Shown: one piece after another, positions 38,107 through 48,674 of the stretch
Position numbering within the stretch: position 1 is the stretch's first letter
How the letters are laid out: the number at the start of each line of letters is the position of its first letter
Source of the DNA: Stentor coeruleus
Taxonomy: Eukaryota > Ciliophora > Heterotrichea > Heterotrichida > Stentoridae
Assembly (NCBI GenBank): GCA_001970955.1
Contig: MPUH01000287.1
Location: forward strand, 1 to 64,000
Direction: 5' to 3'
DNA length: 64,000 nucleotides
The notes under the pieces: generated by a model
Databases searched by the model: none
Told to the model about the DNA's origin: nothing
What the model saw: the letters and a program-made list of their open reading frames with translations, nothing else
Position numbers and translations under genes: made by a program

Positions 38107-39243
38107 ATGGAAGATAACGAAAAAGCTATAAACCTCCTAAAATCTAGCGACCAAAGTTACGAGAACCTCGAATGGCTAAGTATCTTCTTACTCTGCCTCG
38201 AAGATTACCGTAACTACGCCAAAAACCTTTCCCAAGTGCTTTTAATCCAACTAGTAAGAAACCTATCAATAACAATTCTAACCAAAAAGCAGCATCTTTT
38301 TAAAAAAGGCGACCATGCAACAACCTGGTATATAGTCTTTGAAGGTGAACTTGAACTTTATCATACCGTTGGTAGCGAAAATAAAATAGTCAATCACATC
38401 ATAAAAGGAAAACAAGTCGGTGAAAGAGAAATCCTAAGACACAAATCCTATAACTTATCTTGTATCCCTAATAAAACCACATGGTTATTATGTTTACCTC
38501 AAATAGAATTCATATCTTTATTAGGTGATCAACTGAACAATCGATTGTTAATAATTAGAAACTTTGTCCATAGCTACTTACCTAATTTAGAATCATATTC
38601 ATGGAACTACAAAGAAAAAATCGGTTATCTTTTTTCATTAAGCGAATACAAACGTGGGGAATCGGTTATAAATAAAGATTATCAAGATGATAAATTGTAT
38701 TTTGTATATGAAGGAGAAGCGGCGATATGTGTTGATTTTGAAAATAGGATGAAAAATGTGGTCAAACTAGGCAAAGGGATGTGTTTTGCTGAAGAGTGTG
38801 CTTTGATGAATAAACCTTGTATGTTTAATATAAGGATTTCTAGTGAAAGAGCTGTGATTGCTAGTATTAAAAGGACAGATTTGATGATGCTTCCTGATGA
38901 GACTATTATCACTTTAAAAAAAAATTTACAAGATAAGATTAAAAGTAGGAGGACACTTTTGGATGGAGGGACTTTACCTAGGGGATCATATCCTAATGAT
39001 GGAAGTCCTATGTTTAAATCAGCAAATAGACAAGCTAGAGAGAAATTAATGAAATATATATTGAGAAATAAACCATGTACACCTAAGAGAATATTGAATA
39101 TTAGTAGAGTGAGGAATAAACAATATAAAGAATTTTTAGAAGTATTAAGAGATTGTAGTCCAAGAAGGATGAAAGTCAGTTCAGATATGGGAAATTATCA
39201 TGATATGAAACATAAACGAAACATTAGTTTACCTTTTCCTTAA
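38107..39243 (+). CDS. Protein with two cyclic-nucleotide-binding-type domains
   Basis: 378 residues. A first CNB-type beta-barrel lies at about 50-145 (KKGDHATTWYIVFEGELELY, then IIKGKQVGEREIL). A second is at about 180-275 (YKRGESVINKDYQDDKLYFVYEGEAAI, then LGKGMCFAEECAL). In both, the phosphate-binding cassette deviates: GEREIL...NLS in the first and FAEECAL...FNIRIS in the second, where an Arg follows but the usual FGE..L is altered. So cyclic nucleotide binding is uncertain; such degenerate domains often act as protein-interaction modules. The C-terminal 100 residues are basic, with many Arg and Lys. It resembles PKA-regulatory-subunit relatives but lacks the docking domain and inhibitor site at the N-terminus. 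Confidence 0.8.
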   Translation: MEDNEKAINLLKSSDQSYENLEWLSIFLLCLEDYRNYAKNLSQVLLIQLVRNLSITILTKKQHLFKKGDHATTWYIVFEGELELYHTVGSENKIVNHIIKGKQVGEREILRHKSYNLSCIPNKTTWLLCLPQIEFISLLGDQLNNRLLIIRNFVHSYLPNLESYSWNYKEKIGYLFSLSEYKRGESVINKDYQDDKLYFVYEGEAAICVDFENRMKNVVKLGKGMCFAEECALMNKPCMFNIRISSERAVIASIKRTDLMMLPDETIITLKKNLQDKIKSRRTLLDGGTLPRGSYPNDGSPMFKSANRQAREKLMKYILRNKPCTPKRILNISRVRNKQYKEFLEVLRDCSPRRMKVSSDMGNYHDMKHKRNISLPFP

Positions 39244-39427
39244 TTGTAATAAGATGAATTAAATTAAAGATTTTTGATGAAGATTTTAATATAAAAATTA
39301 GAGAAAATTATAGATTTCTAAGTTTATATGTTTTGAGAATGAGATTATTTCAATTGTCATATTTTTTTATACGAAACTTAATTTTCTTTAACCTTCCTCA
39401 AAAATTATTTGCAACAAATTCCTAAAA

Positions 39428-41683
39428 ATGAAGTCATCGAAATCGTCAGGAAAAGTATCTAAGGACAGCAGCCCGATATTATCAGACCAAGAGCCCGAGA
39501 CAAATGATTTAATTTCCAATATGAACCAGGGTGAATCAAACATACTTGTTGCAGTACGCTGTAGACCTTTAACCAAAAAAGAAAAAGAAATCGATGATTT
39601 CAATACTGTGCAAATAATAAACGGGAAACTAGTTTTAATAACAGAACCCCCAGGACTTATCAATAAAAGACAAACAGAAAAAAGGTATGCGTTTGATTTC
39701 GCTTTTGGTGAAACTGCAAGCCAACAAGAAGTCTTCAATAAAACGACGATGTTTTTACTTGAAGGTGTACTTAATGGATATAACGCAACTGTATTTGCAT
39801 ATGGACCAACAGGAGCAGGGAAAACATATACAATGCTTGGAGAGGTTGAAAAACTTGGCATAATGCTCATGTCGTTTATTGAACTTTTTGCTAGAATTGA
39901 AGTCTTGTCTAAAGATAGAAATTATACTGTTAAGATATCATATCTTGAAATATACAATGAAATTGTTAGAGATTTGATAAACCCAAGTAATTCATGTCTT
40001 GATATACGTGAAGATCCTGATAAAGGTATTATGGTATCAGGGTTATCAGAATTAGTAGCGACAAGTCCTCAGGAAGTTATTGATAGTTTGAGAGTTGGTA
40101 ATAAAAGAAGAACTTGTGAACCTACAGAAGCTAATTTGACATCAAGTAGATCTCATGCTGTATTACAGATACTTATTGAATATAAAGAAAAAAATACAGG
40201 TATTGAAGCTGAACAATTTAGTGGAAAACTTTCACTTATTGATTTAGCTGGGTCCGAAAGAGCTGCGAATACAAAAAATAGAGGCATCAGACTTATTGAA
40301 GGAGCTAATATTAATAGGTCTTTACTTGCATTAGGAAATTGTATCAATGCATTGTATGAAGCTAATTTAAAAGGTATCAAATCTTATATACCATATAGAG
40401 ATTCTAAACTTACAAGGCTACTTAAGGATTCACTTGGAGGAAATTGTCGTACTGTTATGATTGTTTGTATCAGTCCGTTTACAGCTTTTTATGATGATAC
40501 ACATAATACATTAAAATATGCAAATAGAGCTAAAAACATAAAAACTTCCTATGAAAGAAATGTTGTGAATGTTTCTTATCATATTTCCAAATACAAAGAT
40601 ATTATTAACGAACTTAAAAAAGAAGTTAATGAATTAAGGAAAGTTATTAGGAATAAGAAAAAAGTCCCAAGAATCGAAGGGTTTGATAATGCTGAAGTTT
40701 ATAATAAAGAATTAGAAGATCATATCTCTAAAGAAGCTAAAAACAGAAACATGTTATTTGAAGCTGTAAATATATTAGATGAACAGCAAGAATTACTTCT
40801 TATAAAAGAATTTGAGCTGAATGATTCTAAATTAAAAAATGGTAATGAAAGCAACAAAGTTATCAACTTAGAAGAAAAAGTGAAGAAAATAAAAAAAACA
40901 ATTTCTGAGTATGAAGACCGAATTTCTAAACTAAAATTACAAACAGAAAGATTAGAAAATGATAGAAATGAGTTGCATGCAAAATGGGAAAATCTACCTG
41001 AAAGTGCTTCATCAGTATTAAAAATATCATTACAACAGCATATTATAGAATTAACAGAACTTGAAAATGAGCATCTAAGAATCCATGAGAAAAACCAATT
41101 AAAACAAAAAGACATCTATATTGAAATGCTGCAAAGCCAACTACGTGACCGTATTGATAGCCTTGAAACACAAGTTTTATATAAGCCTGGGATACCAAAA
41201 CAAGACAAATTTTTCCATAAAAACATTGAATTTAAAGACCAAAAAGGCCAAAATGGGAAAATTTTCAACTTCAGGCTTCAAGGGCCAAAAGGTTCAGAAA
41301 GTTCTTTACCTCCAGTATCCCCAAGATACTTATCTACAAAAAAACCACAAATTCGTGAGTCAAAAATCCCAAGATATAAACCAAAATATATTGAAGATAG
41401 TTCTTCAGCTTCTTCAGCTACAGATTTCAATATAAAACATCCTAAATCTAGTAAAAACCTTATAAAAAACGGAAGCAAATCACAGAAAAAAAAATTTAAA
41501 CAACCATTTGTCAGTAACTCAGAACCAGAATCTTCAAGACAAAAAGTTTTACCTAAAATTTCTGATAAGTTTAAAGTAAGTCCTTATGTGCTTAAAAAAG
41601 ATACATCGAAGAAAAATAGTTTTCAGAAACTCAATAATGTGAAATATGGGGTTATGATAAGAGGAATAGAGAAATTTACATAG
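39428..41683 (+). CDS. Kinesin motor, kinesin-8-like
   Basis: 751 residues. The motor domain (about 38-380) contains the P-loop GPTGAGKT (126-133) with the kinesin-8-type context FAYGPTGAGKTYTMLG, switch I SSRSHA, switch II DLAGSE, and a PYRDSKLTRLLKDSLGGNC segment. The neck linker begins at RAKNIKT. A coiled coil follows (about 400-570, with KKEVNELRKVI and LEEKVKKIKKTISEYEDRISKL) and then a basic Ser/Pro/Lys-rich tail. The N-terminal position of the motor means plus-end-directed movement, and kinesin-8 members (KIF18, KIF19) shorten microtubules; KIF19 controls cilium length. The class is inferred from the motor and neck sequence by memory. No intron. Confidence 0.93.
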   Translation: MKSSKSSGKVSKDSSPILSDQEPETNDLISNMNQGESNILVAVRCRPLTKKEKEIDDFNTVQIINGKLVLITEPPGLINKRQTEKRYAFDFAFGETASQQEVFNKTTMFLLEGVLNGYNATVFAYGPTGAGKTYTMLGEVEKLGIMLMSFIELFARIEVLSKDRNYTVKISYLEIYNEIVRDLINPSNSCLDIREDPDKGIMVSGLSELVATSPQEVIDSLRVGNKRRTCEPTEANLTSSRSHAVLQILIEYKEKNTGIEAEQFSGKLSLIDLAGSERAANTKNRGIRLIEGANINRSLLALGNCINALYEANLKGIKSYIPYRDSKLTRLLKDSLGGNCRTVMIVCISPFTAFYDDTHNTLKYANRAKNIKTSYERNVVNVSYHISKYKDIINELKKEVNELRKVIRNKKKVPRIEGFDNAEVYNKELEDHISKEAKNRNMLFEAVNILDEQQELLLIKEFELNDSKLKNGNESNKVINLEEKVKKIKKTISEYEDRISKLKLQTERLENDRNELHAKWENLPESASSVLKISLQQHIIELTELENEHLRIHEKNQLKQKDIYIEMLQSQLRDRIDSLETQVLYKPGIPKQDKFFHKNIEFKDQKGQNGKIFNFRLQGPKGSESSLPPVSPRYLSTKKPQIRESKIPRYKPKYIEDSSSASSATDFNIKHPKSSKNLIKNGSKSQKKKFKQPFVSNSEPESSRQKVLPKISDKFKVSPYVLKKDTSKKNSFQKLNNVKYGVMIRGIEKFT

Positions 41684-44220
41684 AGTATTTAGTAATTAAT
41701 ATAATAAAATCCGATTTTTTTGATGATGAGGATTGGAAAATTGGGTTAAAAACTTTGGGATAGAAATTTTTGCTTTTGGGGAAGAAGATTTTATGGTAAA
41801 TCAGATATGAAATATTCTGAAAAAAAAATTATTATTTTGATAAGGCTATGTTGATGTAAAATTTTATAAAGCGTTAAGAGAATAATATTAAGTCTTTTAA
41901 AAACGAGTTTATTGTAAACAAAACTTTAATGTATGAACTAGTTGGTTTTTCTTATTTTTTGAAACATTTATATGATAAAATATAAGCGAATATTAAGATA
42001 ATGAAAAACTTATTTGAAGTACAAGAAATATATCTTATAAACACAAAAACTAGATTTTGGCAAATTTTATACATACAATTAGTTTTTAAAGCTTATAAAA
42101 CATAGAAAATTCTAATAATTCATAGTTTACTATATTATATTCCAACAAAGTGCATATTTTAAACTAATATCCCAATCTCTAAATAAAATCTTCTAATTCC
42201 TTATCCTATAAATCCAACAATATTTAACTACACCCATTACCATAATTCCAATTCTTAATTCACAAAAAAAAAATTGCTTCTTTTTTTATTCTAAAAATTC
42301 CATACTAAATTTTTCCAAAGGAACTTAATAATAAAACTCCAACATTTCTCATCTTAAATCATTCATCTTTAATAATACCTATCATTATTCTCAAAAATCT
42401 TCAAATCATTTTATCGCTTCTTTTTATACTATTTTCTTATATTTTTTTTCTTTCATATACTATTCATAACTTCTCCCTTTAAAAAATGCCTAATCTTTAC
42501 TATTTTCATTTACCCAAAGGGTTATATATTCGCACTTATATCAATCTTTGACATATTAAAAAATTTCTCCATCACTAGCACTTTCAAGCTAAAAATGACA
42601 TTTTTAGCGAATAAATTGTAGCAGAAATTTTCTAGTCAAAATCATAAAAGTTTTGGCAAATTTCATGAAGATGTTTATGCTAGTCTTTTTTTCGGCTTTG
42701 TGATTTTAGAAAATCAGATTTTATATGCTTGTATTTGTAAGTCAAATTATGATTTATGTTTTATTAGCTTTTTTAGGTTTTTGATAATCTTTTTATGTAT
42801 TTCAGTATTGATGATTATGTTTTTAAATTGTTTATGAACTTAGAAAGTTTTGCTTTGTTTGAAAATTTTAAATTTTTTATGGATGTTGTTTAAAACTAGA
42901 ACTAAGAAAGAAAAAAAGCATGTTCTAATAGAAATTGACTTAGTTTTAAAGTTTTGTACGAAAAACCAAAAAAAATTCTAAGATTTTCTAGAAACTAAGG
43001 AAATGCTAAAATCTGAAATTTCTATAAGTTGATTAGTATTGTATAAGACAAAATTGATTTGTTCTGCCTAGGTTTAAAGGAATCTCTATCGTGTTTTATA
43101 AGAGTTGTTAGTTTTGGACTACTAAGACCTGTTCTGTTGCACCATTTTCGTCAATGCATTTCATTTTTTAAAGTTCTTAGAATTGGAATATAGGTTGAAT
43201 ATATTAACCATGAAGTCCTCAAGAACTAAAACTTAATATTTCAATTGAGAATTATGACTTCTTTAAAGAAAGTTTGCTCGAAAATCATTTTTTTTATAAA
43301 AATATTTTGTGTTTATGTTTAAGTCCTTTATTGTATAGCTGCAATCCTTGCAATCATATAAAACTATAATTATATATCAAATCAATACTAAACCCCAGAA
43401 AATGATTTTTATATAGAAAAAGTTAAAATTGCCTCTTGAACATATAAAAGTTTCAATTAGTTTATACAAAAGTCTAAGGACGCCTTAAAGTAAATATAAG
43501 ACAAATGCTTTAGACTATTTCTACTCTACTTAAAATTTTGGTTCCAAAAATAGTATATGCCAAAAGCATTTTCTTTGTTTAAATAAAATCCCTATAGTAA
43601 TAAACTTTACATTAATGGTTCCATATTATACTCAAAGCCTACTTAAGCATACACCCACTTGACTTTTAGTATCTCCTACTATTTGCCTGAATAAAAGTTC
43701 TTATATCCCAATTTTTCTTTAACAAAACTTATAATTTATAGCTTTGGAAAATTCTTCCATCAAAAATCACCATGTTAATAGGGGTTATTATGATAATGGA
43801 AATTCAGTATAAGTTCCCTAAAATTAGTTGCTTTAAATAGTTTTTACATATACTCATTGTTTTAGACATGGTTTTTAATGTAAACTTTATTTGCTTTATA
43901 TGAGAAAACTCAGAACTTTTGAGGTTTCAGAAGAGATAAACTTTTAACCTGTAAATTTTATTATAATCCAACAGAAATGCTTTTAAAGCCTTACGAGGTT
44001 GTTTTTAAAAGTTGTTTCATTTTTCACATCGCAAAATGTTATGGAAATTTATATAAGAGTTGATTTTATCACGTAGGTATTGCTAATAATTTTTTCAACT
44101 CCGAAAAAAAGCTGAGTCGAAGTTGGCCAATCTATTTTCAAACCTTAAATCTTCAAAAAATGACCCTGAGGTAAAAGAGATAATAAAAATATATTAGTAA
44201 ATCTTTAAACTAAAGCTATT
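41684..44220. other. Longest spacer in the window, no supported gene
   Basis: About 2.5 kb. A plus-strand frame between about 42620 and 44110 reads partly protein-like when stops are ignored, but it has about 27 stops in 400 codons, close to chance for such base composition, and an overlapping frame at 43904-44194 reads equally well. I therefore call no gene. A/T runs and a short TATA-like string precede the kinesin 3' end on one side and follow the zinc-finger gene on the other. Confidence 0.4.
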
Positions 44221-44643
44221 CTATAAATCTTCTGCACCTTTGCAGACTTTCTTATGCCGATTAAGAGAATACATGTTATACATAGCACGATGGCACTTTT
44301 CGCAAGTTTCTCTAGTAGACTGTTCGTGAACTTGCTTAAAATGGAACTTCAAAGCATACTTATTTCTGAATCTTTTTTTGCATACCGCACATCTTGATGG
44401 CCTTTGTTTAGAATGCAGCTTACCAAAATGTTGCTTCATACCTTTAGCTGTTGAAAAAATATGCTTGCAAACCGGACATATCGATCTTTCTTCAACCTCA
44501 GTTAAAAGATGCATTCTTAAATCATTGATCTCCTTAAACCCAATCCCACATTTCTCGCACCTGAAAGTTTTGTATTTTTCATAGGAGTACTTAAAAAGGA
44601 TTGGAGAAGGTAATAACTGGGCAATATCTGGTGACTCACTCAT
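44221..44643 (-). CDS. C2H2 zinc-finger protein, four fingers
   Basis: 140 residues. Four consecutive C2H2 fingers fill almost the whole chain: FRCEKCGIGFKEINDLRMHL (its second metal-binding His is less regular), ICPVCKHIFSTAKGMKQHFGKLH, RCAVCKKRFRNKYALKFHFKQVH and TCEKCHRAMYNMYSLNRHKKVC. The first 20 residues are a short leader (MSESPDIAQLLPSPIL). Linkers between fingers are short but not the TGEKP type. DNA or RNA binding in the nucleus is the likely role. Isolated between spacers of 2.5 and 1.3 kb. The ATG is preceded by ACTAATATA. Confidence 0.88.
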   Translation of the reverse strand: MSESPDIAQLLPSPILFKYSYEKYKTFRCEKCGIGFKEINDLRMHLLTEVEERSICPVCKHIFSTAKGMKQHFGKLHSKQRPSRCAVCKKRFRNKYALKFHFKQVHEQSTRETCEKCHRAMYNMYSLNRHKKVCKGAEDL

Positions 44644-45931
44644 TATATTAGTGGATATGATGGCATGAAATTAAACTTTAATTTTTTACTAATCACTATG
44701 GGGCATAAATAACACAAAAATTGCTTTAGGAAATCATCATATAAGAAAATTCTAAGAATGCAATTAAAAGAATATGTTAAACAATGATTTCATTATTGTA
44801 ATTCTACATTAAGTAGTATGTTTAATCAAATCTAGACGTGTTTTTATTTTAAAACCGAATCTTTGTAAATAACTGTAATTCACTTACAGTTAAAACTTAA
44901 TATTCATAAAAAATCTCTCTCTATCTCTAAGCTTTTTAAGCATACTTTTTTTCAAGCGAAACTTGCTACAGTAAATTAACTGGTGGAATTTACATTTTTA
45001 TAATTTCGCCATTTATATTCAAACTGCTAAACTCATTGTCTTATGATTAAACATGATTTTTTTATAGGATGTTTTTATTGTTATGAGATTATTGATAAGA
45101 TTATGAGTTTTTTTTGGAATTTATGTATTAATGGTCTTAGGTTTTTTTTTTTTAATATATGAATAGCTTATTGATGTAAATGTAAGAAATGATTAATAAA
45201 TATATAATTTGATTGTAATTTAAATTGATATTGGAGGTATTAGATTATTGTTTTTTATAAATTATTTATTGAAAATTTAAAAGTTCATGAACTTTTTATG
45301 TATATAAAATTTTTAAAAAGTTGACAAGGATTAGTACCTGGAAGGTATAAAATATATAGGATTGATTGGCTTGTTATATATGATTTTGATTTTTTTTCTC
45401 AATAGATATGCATTACTGAGTAGATACTAATTATAAATATAAAATATGTTAAGTATTTATGAATTAGATAAGCTATTTCGATACAATATTTTGATGAGAT
45501 TTTGGATTCACACGATTTAATCTTTGTTTATTACTTGGAATATAAAACTAAAGGATGGAAAAGAACACATTATATGAATCCATAAATTATAAATTTTTTT
45601 CTTTAACTAGTGATAAGCTCATATACCCATAAAACAATGTGAAATCATATTTCGGAACACAATTTTCAGTTAAAAATTCTTATCGCATTTAAAGCTAAAA
45701 GAATATATATTATATCAGAAGGTGAAATTTTAAGTTATTTTCATATAATCCAATCAGAGATTAATCTGAATATACATACTATATAATCATAAGTATTCAA
45801 ATACAACAACTCATATAAAAATACTCATAAACCTTTATAGAAATTACAAACTATATAAGCATTTTTATTATTGTATTCAATTCCAACATAAATTATACAT
45901 TCTTATTACTATCAATCTTATTACACTATAT
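44644..45931. other. AT-rich spacer, no gene seen
   Basis: About 1.3 kb of A/T runs with T-rich blocks. Promoter of the C2H2 gene expected in the first 40 bp. No repeat or RNA recognised. Confidence 0.5.
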
Positions 45932-47236
45932 CTAGTCTTGACTTTTTATAAGTTTTGTAAGCATCAAAGCTATTGAATTCCTTTCTCTCTTTCCAAGCGA
46001 GTTTTTAACTGAAAAATTATGAGCAACCTTAATAGGATCCTCCCACGATTTCACTTCGATCTCAACAATTTTCCCTTTAAAATTGTATTTTAAAACAACA
46101 CCTTCATCTTTTCTCCCAAAAGTTGAAGAGCATCTCACTTTTTTTACTGTTTTTTTTTCTCCACCATTACTCCAGACTTCTTTATCAGTTTGAGGTGGAG
46201 ACAAAAGCTTTTCATTGTTTTGGAAAAAAGTTGTGGGGTTTAAAGCTTTTGGAGATGATGAGGATTCTAATATATTAGGTCCTGGTTTTGCATGTGCTGA
46301 AGATCCACGTGAACGAGTAGGTCTTGGGGGTTTTTGCATACCTTTTCCTAAAGGTTTTGGCTTTATAGGCTTTTTTTCTGGTGTTAGCATTTTTGGTTCT
46401 TTTTTGTGAATGAGGATATCGAAGTCATCACTGCTTTCTTCGGAACTTGTGTAGTCTAAAGTAGGTGACTCGGGGTCTTCATCGTTTTTAATTTCTTGGG
46501 TGATGATTTCTGGAGTTTCTGGTTCGAGGTTCTCTAGTTCGACTTGGATTAAAGGACTTGGCACTAAATCACCAGACACCAAACTTCGAATCCCTCTTGC
46601 AGTCAAAAAGTCTCTAAAATCCTCAAGTGCGCATATTCTCTGAACAAATTCTCTGCTTCTAATACCCCTCTCATCCTGCATAATTTCCTTAATCACTTTC
46701 TGAACAAATGTTTTCTCTTTCCTTTTCAATATCATCGTATACCCCCTAACTTCTTCAGCAGTAAGACTCTGACTATCTAAAGCTAAACAAGGTAAAACTT
46801 CAACAGAAATCTTAAAAAGCATGATTAAAGCACTTCTAAGTTTATCTTCATATATCTCCCCACAAGCTTCTATATCTATAAGAGAAAATAATATCTGAGC
46901 TTTATTTTCAACTGTAGCCTTACCTAACAATATACTAAGAAAACATAAAGACATCACTGGAGTCTTACCATCATTTGCTAATAAACCAACTATTCTTGAA
47001 ATTGAATTGTTTTTACTTTGCATATAAGAAGTCCATGAAAGATCATTTATAGCCCGGGCTAACTGTAATGAAGTTAAATACCCAGAGTAAGAATTTAACC
47101 TGAATGTGTTGACAAGTTCACGAGTTTTCTTATGAGAGAAAGGGAGATTCAGTTCGAGATTTGATAAGATCTTCTCTTCGCGGGATTGAGTGAAACGTTC
47201 ACTGTTAACCAATATTACAGAACCTGAGCAACCCAT
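45932..47236 (-). CDS. Myristoylation-type EF-hand-like protein with a disordered tail
   Basis: 434 residues. It starts MGCSGSV, a good myristoylation consensus (Gly2, Ser6) with Cys3 for palmitoylation. Residues about 25-215 are helical and read like a degenerate calcineurin-B or KChIP-type EF-hand array: ELVNTFRLNSYSGYLTSLQLARAIN, SLCFLSILLGKATVENKAQILFSLIDIEACGEIYEDKLRSALIMLF. The loop IDIEACGEIYEDKL keeps D, G and E positions of a calcium loop; other loops are lost. From about 235 to 360 it is Ser/Pro/Glu-rich, probably disordered, with several PKP and PRPTRSRGSS segments. The last 70 residues are basic with a strand-like VVLKYNFKGKIVEIEVKSW. A membrane-bound calcium-linked adaptor is inferred. 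Confidence 0.75.
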   Translation of the reverse strand: MGCSGSVILVNSERFTQSREEKILSNLELNLPFSHKKTRELVNTFRLNSYSGYLTSLQLARAINDLSWTSYMQSKNNSISRIVGLLANDGKTPVMSLCFLSILLGKATVENKAQILFSLIDIEACGEIYEDKLRSALIMLFKISVEVLPCLALDSQSLTAEEVRGYTMILKRKEKTFVQKVIKEIMQDERGIRSREFVQRICALEDFRDFLTARGIRSLVSGDLVPSPLIQVELENLEPETPEIITQEIKNDEDPESPTLDYTSSEESSDDFDILIHKKEPKMLTPEKKPIKPKPLGKGMQKPPRPTRSRGSSAHAKPGPNILESSSSPKALNPTTFFQNNEKLLSPPQTDKEVWSNGGEKKTVKKVRCSSTFGRKDEGVVLKYNFKGKIVEIEVKSWEDPIKVAHNFSVKNSLGKRERNSIALMLTKLIKSQD

Positions 47237-48674
47237 TTATTCGAATTATTATATAGGATTGATGTTGGGATTAGATTAGAAGTGGAGTTTAAAAAGTTGG
47301 ATTTTTAAGTATGTGGGTTGTTGAGTTTTTTTGAAGATAAAGATATGAGAAAGGGTAGGTTTAAGGGTTATGATAAGATTATTATTGAAAATTTGTAGTT
47401 TTTTAATAGAATATTTTTCGTAAGTTCAGTTAAAGATTTTTCATGTTGTTAAATGCGTTAAATTCAAAAAATATTCAAAGTTGTGATAAAAGTGAAATCT
47501 TTTTTTATATTTTCTTTGTACCTCCTTTTCGGTAAAATATCATTAATCTTTACTTTCGCTTTACAATCAAATCATATTATAAATATATTTCCCTTAATCA
47601 AAAAAAACATATAATTGTCTTATAATTCGCATTTGATGTCTTATATATTATTTACTTTACTTCATTAATTAAATTCTCTTAACACCTAATAACAAAAGTT
47701 TATTTTTATACCTTAAAGCCTCTTCTAATATTATAAATCTTATATTAATTCCTTCATTTACATTCTTTACTTTTTTTTCCAAGAATAATCCGTCTGTATT
47801 TCTGTAATCTCATCCAATATTCTATTATAATTCTTAAACATAAACTCTATTTATAGACTAGTTTTCAGCTCACTCGATTATGGACTAAACATTACAAATT
47901 CTTTGACCTATTATTTCTTTTCCTCATAACAATAAATTTACCCATTTTATTCTTTTTCATATCCTTTGGTACCTCTTCAACAAATAACTTTATCTTAATC
48001 ATATGGCAGATAAAAAACTCTTAGGTTTTTCAATATCTTTATTTTTTCAATAAACTTACTCTGAGTATTCTCGTTTTTTCCTTCCAAAACCTTAGCGAAT
48101 ATTTTTTTATAAGCCCATTTTTCTTTCTTTTAAGCCTCAAGGTATATTCTTGGATTTTATAAAATGTTAAATATTGACTATAATAAGCAATCTAAGGGAG
48201 GATTTCTATAAAAATCATAAGTATTTAAAACATATTTAAAACTTTTATTATCCCTTTTATATCTCTATTTATTAAAGTAAACATTATTTATTGATTTGCT
48301 ATCTATGATTAGTTTATTAATTAGGATGCTAAATAAACATAATCTTATGATTGTAATTTTTCTATTTCTAATGATTAAATTTATGATTTTTTCTAAAAAT
48401 TTGTTTTTGTTTTACATAAAACAACTCATAAAAACTCTTCTAAATATTTCACAATCTTAATAAAACTTAGTATATCAATAAACAAGTTTAATTAAAATAA
48501 TTTCATAATTCAAACAAGCGTTCATTAGAAAAAAAAACTCTCCCAAGATTTTAATAATATTTTTTTTACGGGGGCAAAATCCAACTTGGTGTTAATTATA
48601 GATCCAGCCCATTAATAATAATTATAATAAAAACTAGCTTTTCACCATACTCATAAGATATTTTCATATAAAAA
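47237..48674. other. Spacer between divergent genes, containing a decayed gene
   Basis: About 1.4 kb. It holds the relic at 47761-48156 (separate entry), pyrimidine-rich plus-strand sequence beside it, and near 48600-48675 the upstream side of the RING-CH gene (CATATAAAAAATG). Nothing else seen. Confidence 0.45.
47761..48156 (-). pseudogene. Decayed gene, family unknown
   Basis: A minus-strand frame is open for 44 codons from about 48129 (KWAYKKIFAKVLEGKNENTQ, then SKFIEKIKILKNLRVFYLPYD) and then continues as protein-like text with ten further stops (eight TAA, one TAG, one TGA) through LDEITEIQTDYSWKKK at about 47780. A further TAA lies just upstream of the open part. No frameshift over 130 codons. 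The high Glu and Lys content and the long open stretch argue for a former gene. No family recognised. Confidence 0.45.

Noticed and set aside
39388-39870. 160-codon minus-strand frame opposite the kinesin
   Set aside because: It is antisense to the kinesin motor domain, which is unmistakable.
43904-44194. Plus-strand frame with seven TAA codons that reads protein-like if TAA is Gln
   Set aside because: An overlapping frame over the same bases reads equally well, and the stop density of the longer frame (about 27 in 400 codons) is near chance. The test by eye is too weak here.
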